From contig NC_017219.1 in assembly GCF_000269965.1 (NCBI RefSeq), positions 992,001 to 1,056,000 of the forward strand: a DNA stretch of 64,000 nt. The letters run 5' to 3'. Each line of letters begins with the position of its first letter. Position 1 is the stretch's first letter. Under the pieces are notes generated by a model, which had not been told where the DNA came from, did no database searches, and was given only the letters and a program-made list of their open reading frames with translations. Both the position numbers and the translations under genes were made by a program. This document shows, one piece after another, positions 52,826 to 61,129 of the stretch. The DNA is from Bifidobacterium longum subsp. infantis ATCC 15697 = JCM 1222 = DSM 20088. GTDB taxonomy: Bacteria > Actinomycetota > Actinomycetes > Actinomycetales > Bifidobacteriaceae.

Positions 52826-53737
52826 ATGTCTTCAACGAAACATACAACCGACCTTGGCAGGATGCGCAGCCGTTTCGGCATTCTTTGCTCGCTGCCCACC
52901 GCAATCCTGCTCATCATCTTCATCTTCATACCCACGGTCAACGTGTTCCGCATGTCCGTATACAAATGGAGCGGCTACTCGGACGAACAGACCTTCGTGG
53001 GGCTTTCGAACTTCCGGAAACTGTTCGTCGATCCGAACTTCATCCACGCGTTCCAGAACACCGTGCTCATCCTCGTGCTGGTCACCTCCGTCACCATGCC
53101 GCTGGCCATCATCTTCGCCGCGGTGCTCACGCAGAACCGCATCATCGGAGGCTCGCTGATTCGCTTCATCCTCTATGTGCCCTCGGTGCTGTCCATCGTG
53201 GTGGTCGCGGCCATATTCTCCGCCATCTACGATCAGAACAACGGCCTGATCAACGGCACCCTGAGCTTCCTGCACCTGAACGGGCTCAAGCAGGTGTGGC
53301 TGGGCAATCAGGACATCGTCATCTTCTCCATCGCCTTCGCCATGCTATGGCAGTCCTGCGGATACTACATGGTGATGTACATGTCGTCGATGGCGGGCAT
53401 CGACCCGAGCCTGTACGAGGCGGCGCAGCTGGACGGCGCCAGCAAGACTCGACAGCTGTTCTCGATCACCATCCCATTGATCTGGGCGAACATCCGCACC
53501 ACGCTCACCTTCTTCATCATCAGTTCGGTGAACCTCAGCTTCGTGCTCGTTACGGCCCTGACCAACGGCGGGCCCGATAACGCGTCTCAAGTGCTGCTCG
53601 GCTACATGTACGACCAGGCGTATTCGAACTCGTCCTACGGCTACGGCATGGCGATCGGCGTGGTGATCTTCCTGTTCAGCTTCATCATGTCGTTGATCGT
53701 GAACCGTGCCACCAAGCGCGAAGTGCTGCAATACTAA
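52826..53737 (+). CDS. Sugar ABC transporter permease 1 (CUT1)
   Basis: A 303-residue six-helix permease (MalF/LacF type). The first helix is LCSLPTAILLIIFIFIPTVN, followed by the SNFRKLFVDPNFIHAFQNTV periplasmic-to-core segment. The coupling EAA loop is SLYEAAQLDGASKTRQLFSI. The start ATG 52826 follows AGGGGG; longer in-frame starts overlap the binding-protein gene. A 146-base gap from the binding-protein gene has no marked hairpin. Its end touches the ribosome site of the next permease. Confidence 0.93.
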   Translation: MSSTKHTTDLGRMRSRFGILCSLPTAILLIIFIFIPTVNVFRMSVYKWSGYSDEQTFVGLSNFRKLFVDPNFIHAFQNTVLILVLVTSVTMPLAIIFAAVLTQNRIIGGSLIRFILYVPSVLSIVVVAAIFSAIYDQNNGLINGTLSFLHLNGLKQVWLGNQDIVIFSIAFAMLWQSCGYYMVMYMSSMAGIDPSLYEAAQLDGASKTRQLFSITIPLIWANIRTTLTFFIISSVNLSFVLVTALTNGGPDNASQVLLGYMYDQAYSNSSYGYGMAIGVVIFLFSFIMSLIVNRATKREVLQY

Positions 53738-53753
53738 AGGAGGGCGAGATATC

Positions 53754-54686
53754 ATGGCTTATTCATCAGTTTCCGGAAGACCGGCCCACTCCAGGCGCGT
53801 GCGTCCGGCGGCCGATCGAGGTTCGGCCCATTCATGGACGGCGGGCCGCATGGTTGGCCAGGTGGTGCTGGTAATCGCCGCCTTGGGCATCGCCATCCCC
53901 ACCCTGTGGGTGTTCGTGGCTTCGTTCAAGGATAAAAGTGAGTTCTACGGATCACCCTGGACCTGGCCCAAGGGCCTGCACTGGCAGAACTATGCGGATG
54001 CTTTCGTGGACGCCAAGCTCGGACAGTACTTCGGCACATCGGTGCTGGTCACCGTCATGTCGATGGCCATGGTGCTGGTGATCGCGCTGCCCTGCTCCTA
54101 CGTGCTCGCGCGCTTCGATTTTCCGGGCAAGAAGATTCTTAAACTCGCCGTTCAGGCCGGCCTGTTCATCAACGTGAACTACATCGTCGTGCCGATCTTC
54201 CTGATGCTTGTGGACGCCGACAAGCTGCTCTACAACATCATGCCGAACGGGTTCTTCGTGAACAACGTGTTCATCCTGGCGCTGGTCTACGCCTCGACGT
54301 CGCTGCCATTCACCATCTTCCTGCTCCAGGACTTCTTCGCCTCCATTCCGAAGGACTACGAGGAGGCCGCCATGATTGACGGCGCCTCGCAAACCAGGAT
54401 CATGACCCGCATCTTCTTCCCGATGGCCATGCCCGCCATCTCCATGTCGATGCTGTTCAACTTCCTGACCTACTGGAACGACTACATCATCTCCATGACC
54501 CTCATGACCGGCAACAACCGCACCGTGCAAGTGGGCCTGCTCAACCTCATGCAGACGCAGAAGGCGGCCACCAACTACGGGCGCCTGTACGCCGGCATGG
54601 TGATCGTCATGGTGCCGGTGCTGATCTTCTACGCCGTCGTGCAGAAGAAACTCCTCGAAACCTCGACCATGGGAGGAATCAAATGA
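53754..54686 (+). CDS. Sugar ABC transporter permease 2 (CUT1)
   Basis: A 310-residue six-helix permease (MalG/LacG type), partner of the preceding subunit. The basic N-terminal tail is about 35 residues. The first helix VGQVVLVIAALGIAIPTLWV is followed by the FKDKSEFYGSPWTWPKGLHW segment, the core beginning YFGTSVLVTVMSMAMVLVIA, and the EAA loop DYEEAAMIDGASQTRIMTRI. AAAGGAGG stands ten bases before the ATG at 53754. The stop overlaps the start of a 59-residue membrane protein (ATGA). Confidence 0.93.
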   Translation: MAYSSVSGRPAHSRRVRPAADRGSAHSWTAGRMVGQVVLVIAALGIAIPTLWVFVASFKDKSEFYGSPWTWPKGLHWQNYADAFVDAKLGQYFGTSVLVTVMSMAMVLVIALPCSYVLARFDFPGKKILKLAVQAGLFINVNYIVVPIFLMLVDADKLLYNIMPNGFFVNNVFILALVYASTSLPFTIFLLQDFFASIPKDYEEAAMIDGASQTRIMTRIFFPMAMPAISMSMLFNFLTYWNDYIISMTLMTGNNRTVQVGLLNLMQTQKAATNYGRLYAGMVIVMVPVLIFYAVVQKKLLETSTMGGIK

Positions 54687-54862
54687 GCGACAGGACGAAA
54701 AGCGTGATCGCCACGACGGTCAAAGTGACGCTGTATGTCTGTTTCGTGGTGCTGACCATCGTCGGCGTCGGTCGTGACGGATGGGACGGGCTCTGCCTGG
54801 AACTCATCGGATTGGCCGGCGTGATCGGCGTGGTGTGGTGGTACAACGCGCATAACCGATGA
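54683..54862 (+). CDS. Small two-helix membrane protein coupled to the sugar importer
   Basis: A 59-residue protein, short enough to be missed by gene finders. It starts MSDRTKSVIATTVKVTL, has one hydrophobic segment at about residues 13-30 (VKVTLYVCFVVLTIVGVG), a short charged turn (RDGWDGLC) and a second hydrophobic segment at about 39-53 (LIGLAGVIGVVWW), ending YNAHNR. The start overlaps the permease stop by four bases (ATGA) and GGGAGG stands six bases before it; a strong terminator follows its stop by nine bases. Operon position and coupling suggest an accessory of the CUT1 transporter. No family is recognised. Confidence 0.75.
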   Translation: MSDRTKSVIATTVKVTLYVCFVVLTIVGVGRDGWDGLCLELIGLAGVIGVVWWYNAHNR

Positions 54863-54871
54863 TCCGGCCGG

Positions 54872-54919
54872 ACGGTGTGAGGCAACGGCCTGGTCACCCA
54901 GGCCGTTGCCTCACACCGT
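54872..54919. terminator. Terminator of the sugar importer operon
   Basis: A perfect 22-bp stem (54872-54893 with 54898-54919; left arm begins ACGGTGTGAGGC) closes on a 4-base loop and is followed by TTTCTC. It lies between convergent genes. Confidence 0.9.
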
Positions 54920-54971
54920 TTCTCGCCCCTCCCATGAAAAAGGGCAAGAAACGAAGGCGCACGAGCCGCGG

Positions 54972-55493
54972 CTAGTGCATCCGGCCGTCGGCCATGAACA
55001 AGGCATGGGCGTCGCCCTTCGCCTTGGCCTCAAGATAGCGGCGGAACACCGACAGGCGTTCCGTGGTGCTATGGGCTAGGGGAGAGGGCAATTCGTTCAA
55101 TGCGAACCAGCCGACGTTGAGGCTTTCGTCATCCCCCACAAACGGTTCGGCATTGCCGCCGGGCTTGAGCGCGCACAGGAAGGAATGATCCATATACTGC
55201 GCGTGGTCGCCGTTGGCATAGGTGAGGATACGCTGCTCGGAATTCACGGACACCAAGTCGGTGACCACGACGTCCACGCCGGTCTCCTCCTTCACCTCGC
55301 GTACCGCGGCGTCGGCAGGCTGCTCGCCCGGGTCGATGATGCCGTACACCATCGCCCACTCTCCGGTGTCGGCGCGCCGACCCAGCAGTATGCGTCCATG
55401 TTCGTCAAGTACGCATGCCGTCACGCCATGCAGCCACAACAAATCATGGCCGATCTTCTTACGCAGTTCCAGAATGAACGGGGGCGTGCTCAT
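54972..55493 (-). CDS. NUDIX hydrolase
   Basis: A 173-residue NUDIX-fold pyrophosphohydrolase. The Nudix box GIIDPGEQPADAAVREVKEE continues TGVDV and matches GX5EX7REUXEEXGU. The N-terminal strand is VTACVLDEHGRILLGRRADT. Members cleave nucleoside diphosphates linked to various groups (ADP-ribose, oxidised dNTP, NADH); specificity is not visible. The ATG at 55493 overlaps the aminopeptidase stop by four bases, so the two are one operon. Confidence 0.9.
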   Translation of the reverse strand: MSTPPFILELRKKIGHDLLWLHGVTACVLDEHGRILLGRRADTGEWAMVYGIIDPGEQPADAAVREVKEETGVDVVVTDLVSVNSEQRILTYANGDHAQYMDHSFLCALKPGGNAEPFVGDDESLNVGWFALNELPSPLAHSTTERLSVFRRYLEAKAKGDAHALFMADGRMH

Positions 55494-57079
55494 GCGTTGG
55501 CCCGTTCCGACATCCACGCCTCGACTCCCTCGATGGTCTTCGGGATGCCGGCGGAAATCCATTCGGGGCCGTTCTCGGTCATGAGCACGTCGTCCTCGAT
55601 ACGGATGCCGATGCCGCGGTATTCCGGCGGAATCAGCAGATCATCCTCGCGGAAGTACAGGCCGGGCTCGATCGTGAAGATCATGCCCGGACGAATCGGC
55701 GCGCCCTGATAGGACTCGAAACGAGCCTGCGCGCAATCGTGCACATCAAGACCCAAGTGGTGGGCCACACCGCAGGCGAGCCAACGGCGGTGCTGCTGGC
55801 CTTGCGGAGACAGCGACTCCTCGACGCTCACCGGCAGCAGACCCCAATCGTGCAGACATTCGGCAATCACGCGCATGCAGGCGTGGTGGATGTCGGAGTA
55901 GGTGGCACCCGGCTTGGCGGCTTCGAAACCGGCCTGCTGCGAGTCGAGCACGGCCTGGTACAGACGCTTCTGGAAGTCGGTGAACTTGCCGTTGGTCGGG
56001 AAGGTACGGGTGATGTCGGCCGTGTACAGGGAATCGACCTCAACGCCGGCATCCACCAACAGCATGTCGCCGTTCTTCACCACACCGGTGTTGCGCATCC
56101 AATGCAGAATCGGAGCGTGGGGGCCGGAGGCCACGATGGAGTCGTAGCCGACGGCGTTGCCGATCTCGCGGGATACAGCGTTGAACGCGCCTTCGAGGAT
56201 ACGCTCGGAGCGCGGCTTGTCCAGCGCGTCCGGCAGTGCGGACAGCAGGCGGTCGAAGCCATGCTTGGTGGCGTCCACGGCCTTGCGCATCTCGTTGATT
56301 TCGTAGCCGTCTTTGACCATGCGTGCCTCGGCGGCGAACTCGTGCAGCTTGTCGTCGGATGCGGAGTTCTTGTCCGGATCGGCGAAACCGTTGGCCTCGC
56401 GGATGGACTCGACCATCGAAGTGATTTCGGGGTCGGTCTCGCTGACCACGCGCACACGCACGGCACCGGCCTCGGCACCCACGTCCTTGGACAGGGCGTC
56501 AGCCAGCTGGGCGATGTCGTGGGTTTCGATGCCGGTCATCGCCTGCATCTCCTGGAGGCCAGCACGCGGGCCAACCCAGTATTCGCCGTAGTGGGCGGAC
56601 ATGAAGAAGTCCTCGGTGGAGTTGTCGGCGCGCGGTGCCACAAACAGTTCCGGGGTGTGGGTCTTGCCGGCGGCAGCTTCGGGGGAGTCGGGATCGACCG
56701 GGTTCAGGACCAGCACGGCACCAGCTTCATAATCGGAACCCAGGCCGGTGTAGTAGGCGAACGTGGTGTCCGGGCGGAACATGTAATCGCAATCATTGTT
56801 GCGCACCTTCGGCTGGCCGGCCGGAATGACCAGACGCTCGCCGGGGAATGCCTTGCCCAGCGCCTCAAGACGGGCTGGCGTGAACTTGGAGGATTCGAGA
56901 GGCTTGATCTCCGGATCGTCATCGGCCCAGCCGGACTTCATGAACTCCTTGAATGCGGCCGACTGCGGGCGCAGCGAGCGGTTGTTCACGCGGTCGCTCA
57001 TCGACTGGTTCGCGCCCGGCGCCGTAGCGCGCTCTTCGGCCTCATATTCCTTGTCCTTGGCGGTGATCACTTCACCCAT
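55490..57079 (-). CDS. pepP: Xaa-Pro aminopeptidase (aminopeptidase P)
   Basis: A 529-residue M24B metallopeptidase, which releases an N-terminal residue before proline. The N-terminal regulatory domain (about 60-230) has the DCDYMFRPDTTFAYYTGLGS core. The pita-bread catalytic domain gives all five metal ligands: two Asp in LLVDAGVEVDSLYTADITRT, His in ACGVAHHLGLDVHD, Glu in FTIEPGLYFRE and Glu in GIGIRIEDDVLMTENGPE. About 45 extra residues precede the family domain. GGAGAG stands before the ATG at 57079. The 300-base gap upstream (57080-57382) holds no gene or structure I can support. Confidence 0.94.
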   Translation of the reverse strand: MGEVITAKDKEYEAEERATAPGANQSMSDRVNNRSLRPQSAAFKEFMKSGWADDDPEIKPLESSKFTPARLEALGKAFPGERLVIPAGQPKVRNNDCDYMFRPDTTFAYYTGLGSDYEAGAVLVLNPVDPDSPEAAAGKTHTPELFVAPRADNSTEDFFMSAHYGEYWVGPRAGLQEMQAMTGIETHDIAQLADALSKDVGAEAGAVRVRVVSETDPEITSMVESIREANGFADPDKNSASDDKLHEFAAEARMVKDGYEINEMRKAVDATKHGFDRLLSALPDALDKPRSERILEGAFNAVSREIGNAVGYDSIVASGPHAPILHWMRNTGVVKNGDMLLVDAGVEVDSLYTADITRTFPTNGKFTDFQKRLYQAVLDSQQAGFEAAKPGATYSDIHHACMRVIAECLHDWGLLPVSVEESLSPQGQQHRRWLACGVAHHLGLDVHDCAQARFESYQGAPIRPGMIFTIEPGLYFREDDLLIPPEYRGIGIRIEDDVLMTENGPEWISAGIPKTIEGVEAWMSERANA

Positions 57080-57382
57080 TGCCACTCTCCTGTATGTAGT
57101 TGTTGTCGAATCATCGATTCCCACTTCATACTAGTCGGCTTTATGCGATGTGCCACGATTGACGGCTGACGGTAAAACCAAGTACGGAATTTGGACGGTC
57201 TTCTGGACATGCCCATATTGCGAGTGCATCGGGCTGGAATGCGGGCCCGTTTATTGTTCTCGGCAGGGAAGGAGAGGGGCATGGGCTTGAGCTGGAGCTT
57301 GTCGATTGATATTGACATATTTTGCGGGCTGAATCCATGTGAACCCATGCGATGAAGGTTTATCGCGTCGCGGGACTCACTG

Positions 57383-58363
57383 CTATGCGGAGGTCTCCAC
57401 CTGAGGCACCCCGGCTTTGATCAGTTTTACCCGCAGCGGAGTGCGTTCGATGACGTCGACGTATGTGAAATGGACGATTTCGGTGGCACCGGCTCGTTTC
57501 AGTCCTTCGTCGCGTGCGCGTTCCTTGGCCACCACCTCCTGAATGCTGCGGTTATCGGTCATGGCTGGGTCCACGTATTTTTGTGTGCCGTCGTATTCGG
57601 CCACTATCACGCGCCCGTCATCGAGCTTCCATACGAAATCAACGCGGTGCTCGGTATTCGTCTGTGGGTCGGTCACCGTTACCTGAATACGCGGCGTGAG
57701 GAAGCGATCTTCGATGATGGTGCCTCGCGCGAGGGATTCTCCACCATTCTCGCTCCTTTCGTTTGCATAGCGCAGCAGGCGGAATACTCGGGCATAATCG
57801 ATTCTCCATTGAACGCAGTCGGCGGCTATCCCTTCCTTGGTTATTCCCTTGGCAAGGGCCGAGTCAAAGATCGGCAACGCAAACCGAAAATCAAGGTCTA
57901 TAGCGGCCTCGACCAAGGTTCTAGCCGGTGATATCAGGGATAGGCCGGAGGCCTCGTGATGTGTCTTCGGATTGTTCATATCGGGCATATAGACATGTCG
58001 TAAGCGCTGATGGCATTGACGAGATCCATGATCGGAAGTCACGATGGTTATGCAGCCATCATGCAAATGCCATTGATGTTCGAATCCATAGGCACTTACT
58101 GCCACCAAGCCGCCAAAAACCCACTGAGGATGCTCTTGCGCAAGAGCGCGGGCCATATGCAACGTTCGCTCCGGCGGCGTCAAACCATCCCAGTATGCGG
58201 TATTTGCATAAAGACTGGGAATGCCGTCATACACTTTCAACAACTCACCACTCTGGGCACGGCGGCGTAGAGCGGTCTGTTCCGCTTCATTTCTTGAATA
58301 GACGCATCTCAGCTCATTCTGCGCGGCTGATATGAGCGAGGCCACTGCTTTGTGTGTCTTCAT
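57383..58363 (-). CDS. AbiEi-like / DUF559-type protein
   Basis: A 326-residue protein combining two recognisable patterns. The N-terminal part (about 25-180) resembles the AbiEi-like antitoxin domain: a winged-helix LRRRAQSGELLKVYDGIPSL, then WVFGGLVAVSAYGFEHQW and the SLISPARTLVEAAIDLDF segment. The C-terminal part (about 210-326) resembles a Vsr/DUF559 PD-(D/E)xK nuclease fold: HRVDFVWKLDDGRVIVAEYD then VAKERARDEGLKRAGATEIV. Such fusions are frequent solitary genes in actinobacteria, often near defence or mobile DNA, with unproven function. No partner toxin (AbiEii nucleotidyltransferase) stands beside it. Confidence 0.7.
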   Translation of the reverse strand: MKTHKAVASLISAAQNELRCVYSRNEAEQTALRRRAQSGELLKVYDGIPSLYANTAYWDGLTPPERTLHMARALAQEHPQWVFGGLVAVSAYGFEHQWHLHDGCITIVTSDHGSRQCHQRLRHVYMPDMNNPKTHHEASGLSLISPARTLVEAAIDLDFRFALPIFDSALAKGITKEGIAADCVQWRIDYARVFRLLRYANERSENGGESLARGTIIEDRFLTPRIQVTVTDPQTNTEHRVDFVWKLDDGRVIVAEYDGTQKYVDPAMTDNRSIQEVVAKERARDEGLKRAGATEIVHFTYVDVIERTPLRVKLIKAGVPQVETSA

Positions 58364-58496
58364 GACGTCGAGCGTAGCCGGAACGAAGCAGCGTAAGTAT
58401 GAATTTCAGCCATTGTGGTTCTAGCCTCGGAGCTTGGCTGTCTTGGAGTGAGACATTCCCGATAATTTCAAGGTATTAGGCCACTAATTCGGAATA

Positions 58497-58522
58497 GTGG
58501 ATAACATACAAAACTTATCCAC
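58497..58522. promoter_or_regulatory. Two inverted DnaA-box-like sites
   Basis: GTGGATAA (58497-58504) and TTATCCAC (58515-58522) are inverted copies of the eight-base core of the DnaA box TTATCCACA, ten bases apart. They are perfect complements, so they can also be read as a palindrome. Confidence 0.5.
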
Positions 58523-58535
58523 CATCAGTAATGTC

Positions 58536-58567
58536 ATTCGAACAACGTGCTTTGGGGATTCGAACAA
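58536..58567 (+). repeat. Direct repeat ATTCGAACAA
   Basis: ATTCGAACAA occurs at 58536-58545 and 58558-58567, 22 bases apart (about two helical turns), just beyond the DnaA-like pair. The CGAAC part resembles a LexA half-site, but no GTTCG half follows. Confidence 0.5.
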
Positions 58568-58650
58568 GATATCATCGGCGAAGGCGGATGTAGCTGGTAG
58601 AGGGCGGCGAATTGACGGTTAACAGTGCTTATGCTTTGTACGCCGTCGGT

Positions 58651-59130
58651 GCTGATTCAGATATTGGCTGGCTTCTGTCTGAGTGTGGAATCTAGCGTCG
58701 GCGTGAGTCCAATGGTTGTATCGTGGCCGACGATTCGCTGCGATTTATTGGCGACATAGATCCAGGGCTTGGACGGCTGCCGACGGTGAGAGCAGTCATA
58801 ACAGTGAATGAGCCTCTGCGAGTTCAAAAGATGATGTAGCGGACGTTTGTGAGAGTCGTTTCCGGGGCAAGACATGGTCGATTGACGATGTTGAAATTTC
58901 TCAGCGACGGCAGAATGGCATGCCTTGGCGAGGAGGCGACACTGAGAGGCGATGGAGTCGGGATTAATCCAGGTTTTGGCCAGCTACCGACTCGCAAGAG
59001 CATCATAGCGTCGGTGTACCGCCAGAAGCTGGCACTGTACCGACGCTGAATAGCATCAGCGTCGCCGGACATACAAGTTTTGGATTGCAGCCGACTAAGA
59101 ATGGGATGCCGACGGCAAGAGCCGCATTGC
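58651..59130 (-). repeat. Degenerate repeat array in a gene-free region
   Basis: Read on the minus strand, three diverged copies of a unit of about 100 bp occur. Each begins GCTCTTGC/GCTCTCAC followed by a GTCGG core, then a GCTGCAATCC/GCTGGCCAAA/GCCGTCCAAG segment (ends at about 59124, 59001 and 58793). Two of the units end in a hairpin with GTCGG/CCGAC arms: 59007-59047 (AGCGTCGGT/ACCGACGCT, with GCCAG/CTGGC inside) and 58696-58732 (CGTCGGC/GCCGACG). The middle unit is decayed. No gene of the window is related. The whole stretch 58364-59393 has no credible gene. Confidence 0.5.
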
Positions 59131-59133
59131 AAC

Positions 59134-59217
59134 TATATGAGACGGCTTCACTGTGCGCGCTGCAGGAAAAGGCCGCCCGCGCGGCGGCGACATATGAGGC
59201 GGTTTCACTGTGCGCGC
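59134..59217 (+). repeat. 27-base direct repeat, period 57
   Basis: The 27-base copies at 59134-59160 and 59191-59217 differ at four positions: TATATGAGACGG and CATATGAGGCGG, then CTTCACTGTGCGCGC and TTTCACTGTGCGCGC. Between them is a GC-rich GCCGCCCGCGCGGCGGC palindrome. They lie 230 bases upstream of folC. Confidence 0.65.
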
Positions 59218-59450
59218 ACGATAAACCACCCCGGCGGCTAGGATAGAGGGAATTGAGGAGTGTGACTCCACGCGTGAAGGCAAGAATCCCGAACCATGCA
59301 GGGCAAACCTGTGCGAGGGGAGCTTCCTGCGCATGCGGAAGCGGAATATATGCGGGCATGCGTAGACATGACGAGAATGGCGCGAACACGTAAGTGGCAT
59401 ACGCACTCCGAACGGTGCAACAGCAACACGAGCAGAGGTTAGAAGAGAAT

Positions 59451-61076
59451 ATGTCATTCGAGCATCCGAATCGGAACAATGAGAGCATGCGGGACGTCGA
59501 ACTGGACATCATGAGCCGCCCGCCGGAGCATAACACCACCAATCTGGATCTCGACCGGATGAACCTGATGCTCGACATCCTGGGCCACCCGGAGCAGTCG
59601 TTCCGCGTGATTCATATCACCGGCACCAACGGCAAAGGCTCCACCGCACGCATGGCCGAGGCCATCTGCCGCGCCTACGGTATGCGCACCGGCCTGTACA
59701 CTTCGCCGCATCTGGAGAAGATCAACGAGCGTATCGCCATCAACGGCCAGCAGCTGTCCGACGACGATTTCATCGACATCTGGGACCAGACCAAGGATCT
59801 CGTGGCCCTGGTGGACGCCAAGATGGAGGAGCAAGGCAAGCCGAAGATGAGCTTCTTCGAGGTGCTCACCGCCATGGCCATCTGGAAGTTCGCCGACACG
59901 CCCGTGGACGTGGCCATCGTCGAGGTCGGCATGGGAGGCCTGTGGGACGCCACCAACGTGCTCAACGCGGATGCGGCCATCATCGGTCCGGTGGACATGG
60001 ACCACATGCAGTGGCTGGGCGACACCGTCGAACAGATCGCCACCGAGAAGGCCGGCATCATCAAGCCGAACTGCACCGCCATCATCGGCCCGCAGCCGCA
60101 TGAGGAAGCCGTCATGCCGATTCTCACCGAAGCCGCCGAACGCAACCACGCCACGCTCGTGCGCGACGGTTACGAAATGACCGTGTCCGACCGCATGGCT
60201 GCAGTCGGCGGACAAGTCGCCACCCTGACCACGCCCAACGGCACTTACGAGGGCGTGCCGATCGCCAAGTTCGGCGAGCATCAGGCCCATAACGCACTTG
60301 CCGCGCTCGTCGCCGCCGAAGTGGTGATTCCGGTCAATGGCCCGCTGGACGGCGACTTGGTGGCCGAGGCGTTGAGCTCGGTCAAGATTCCCGGCCGCAT
60401 CGAACAGATCCGCACCTCGCCGACCATCATTCTGGATGGCGGACACAACGTGAATGCCGCCGAAGCCCTACGCAAGGCCATCGAGGAAAGCTACGACTTC
60501 AAGCAGCTGGTCGGTGTGGTCGCCATGATGCGCGACAAGCAGGTCGAGGAATATCTGGGTGTTCTGGAGCCGATCCTGAGCTCCGTGGTGGTCACCGAGA
60601 ACTCGTGGCGCGAGCGTGTGATGCCGGCCGATGAACTTGAGAAGATTGCCGTGGACGTGTTCGGCCGTGACCGTGTGATCAAGGAAGCGAACCTGCCCGA
60701 CGCGATTCAGACTGCCGTCAACATGGTCGATGCCGAAGACGAGCTGGGCGTGGGCTACGGCCACGGCGTGCTTATCTGCGGCAGCTTCGTCACCGCCGGC
60801 GACGCACGCCTGATGCTTGAGGAACACGCCAGCCCCACGATGAGGCAGGCCATGGCCGTCCATCAGCCGGCGGTCGACCCGGACGATTCGGATCGGCCGG
60901 CAGACAAGGCCGAGGATGAGGCCGCCGACAACCTCGAGGATTCGGTAAGCCCGGACGACTTCGACGTATTCGACGTCCTCGGCCTCGGTAAGGAACAGGC
61001 CAGTGACGCCGGTAACGCCGGCACCGGCACGGCCAGTGCCGACACAGGCACCGACGATTCCGCCGACGCCCGGTAA
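59451..61076 (+). CDS. folC: Folylpolyglutamate synthase / dihydrofolate synthase
   Basis: FolC adds glutamate to dihydropteroate and folates, a Mur-ligase-like ATP enzyme of the cytoplasm. It is 541 residues; the core is about 470. The ATP loop is VIHITGTNGKGSTARMAEAI, followed by GLYTSPHLEKINERIAI, the Mg-binding VAIVEVGMGGLWDATNVL and DMDHMQWLGDTVEQIATEKA. LDGGHNVNAAEAL marks the C-terminal domain. The last 60 or so residues are Asp/Glu/Ala-rich and low in complexity (PDDFDVFDVLGLGKEQ, then GTGTASADTGTDDSADAR), an extension not needed for catalysis. Start ATG 59451 follows AGAAGAG; an ATG at 59394 has no site. smc begins 53 bases later. Confidence 0.93.
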   Translation: MSFEHPNRNNESMRDVELDIMSRPPEHNTTNLDLDRMNLMLDILGHPEQSFRVIHITGTNGKGSTARMAEAICRAYGMRTGLYTSPHLEKINERIAINGQQLSDDDFIDIWDQTKDLVALVDAKMEEQGKPKMSFFEVLTAMAIWKFADTPVDVAIVEVGMGGLWDATNVLNADAAIIGPVDMDHMQWLGDTVEQIATEKAGIIKPNCTAIIGPQPHEEAVMPILTEAAERNHATLVRDGYEMTVSDRMAAVGGQVATLTTPNGTYEGVPIAKFGEHQAHNALAALVAAEVVIPVNGPLDGDLVAEALSSVKIPGRIEQIRTSPTIILDGGHNVNAAEALRKAIEESYDFKQLVGVVAMMRDKQVEEYLGVLEPILSSVVVTENSWRERVMPADELEKIAVDVFGRDRVIKEANLPDAIQTAVNMVDAEDELGVGYGHGVLICGSFVTAGDARLMLEEHASPTMRQAMAVHQPAVDPDDSDRPADKAEDEAADNLEDSVSPDDFDVFDVLGLGKEQASDAGNAGTGTASADTGTDDSADAR

Positions 61077-61129
61077 CCCGAATCCAAGGCATATCGGATA
61101 CCCGGACACACGGAAAACAATCTCACGCC

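Noticed and set aside
59134..59217. CRISPR array
   Set aside because: Only two imperfect copies with a GC-palindromic spacer and no cas genes in the window.
58824..59578. Minus-strand frames of 102 and 191 codons in the gap before folC
   Set aside because: They overlap each other and run through the degenerate repeats and the 27-base repeat; neither has a ribosome site or a recognisable domain, and one crosses the folC start.
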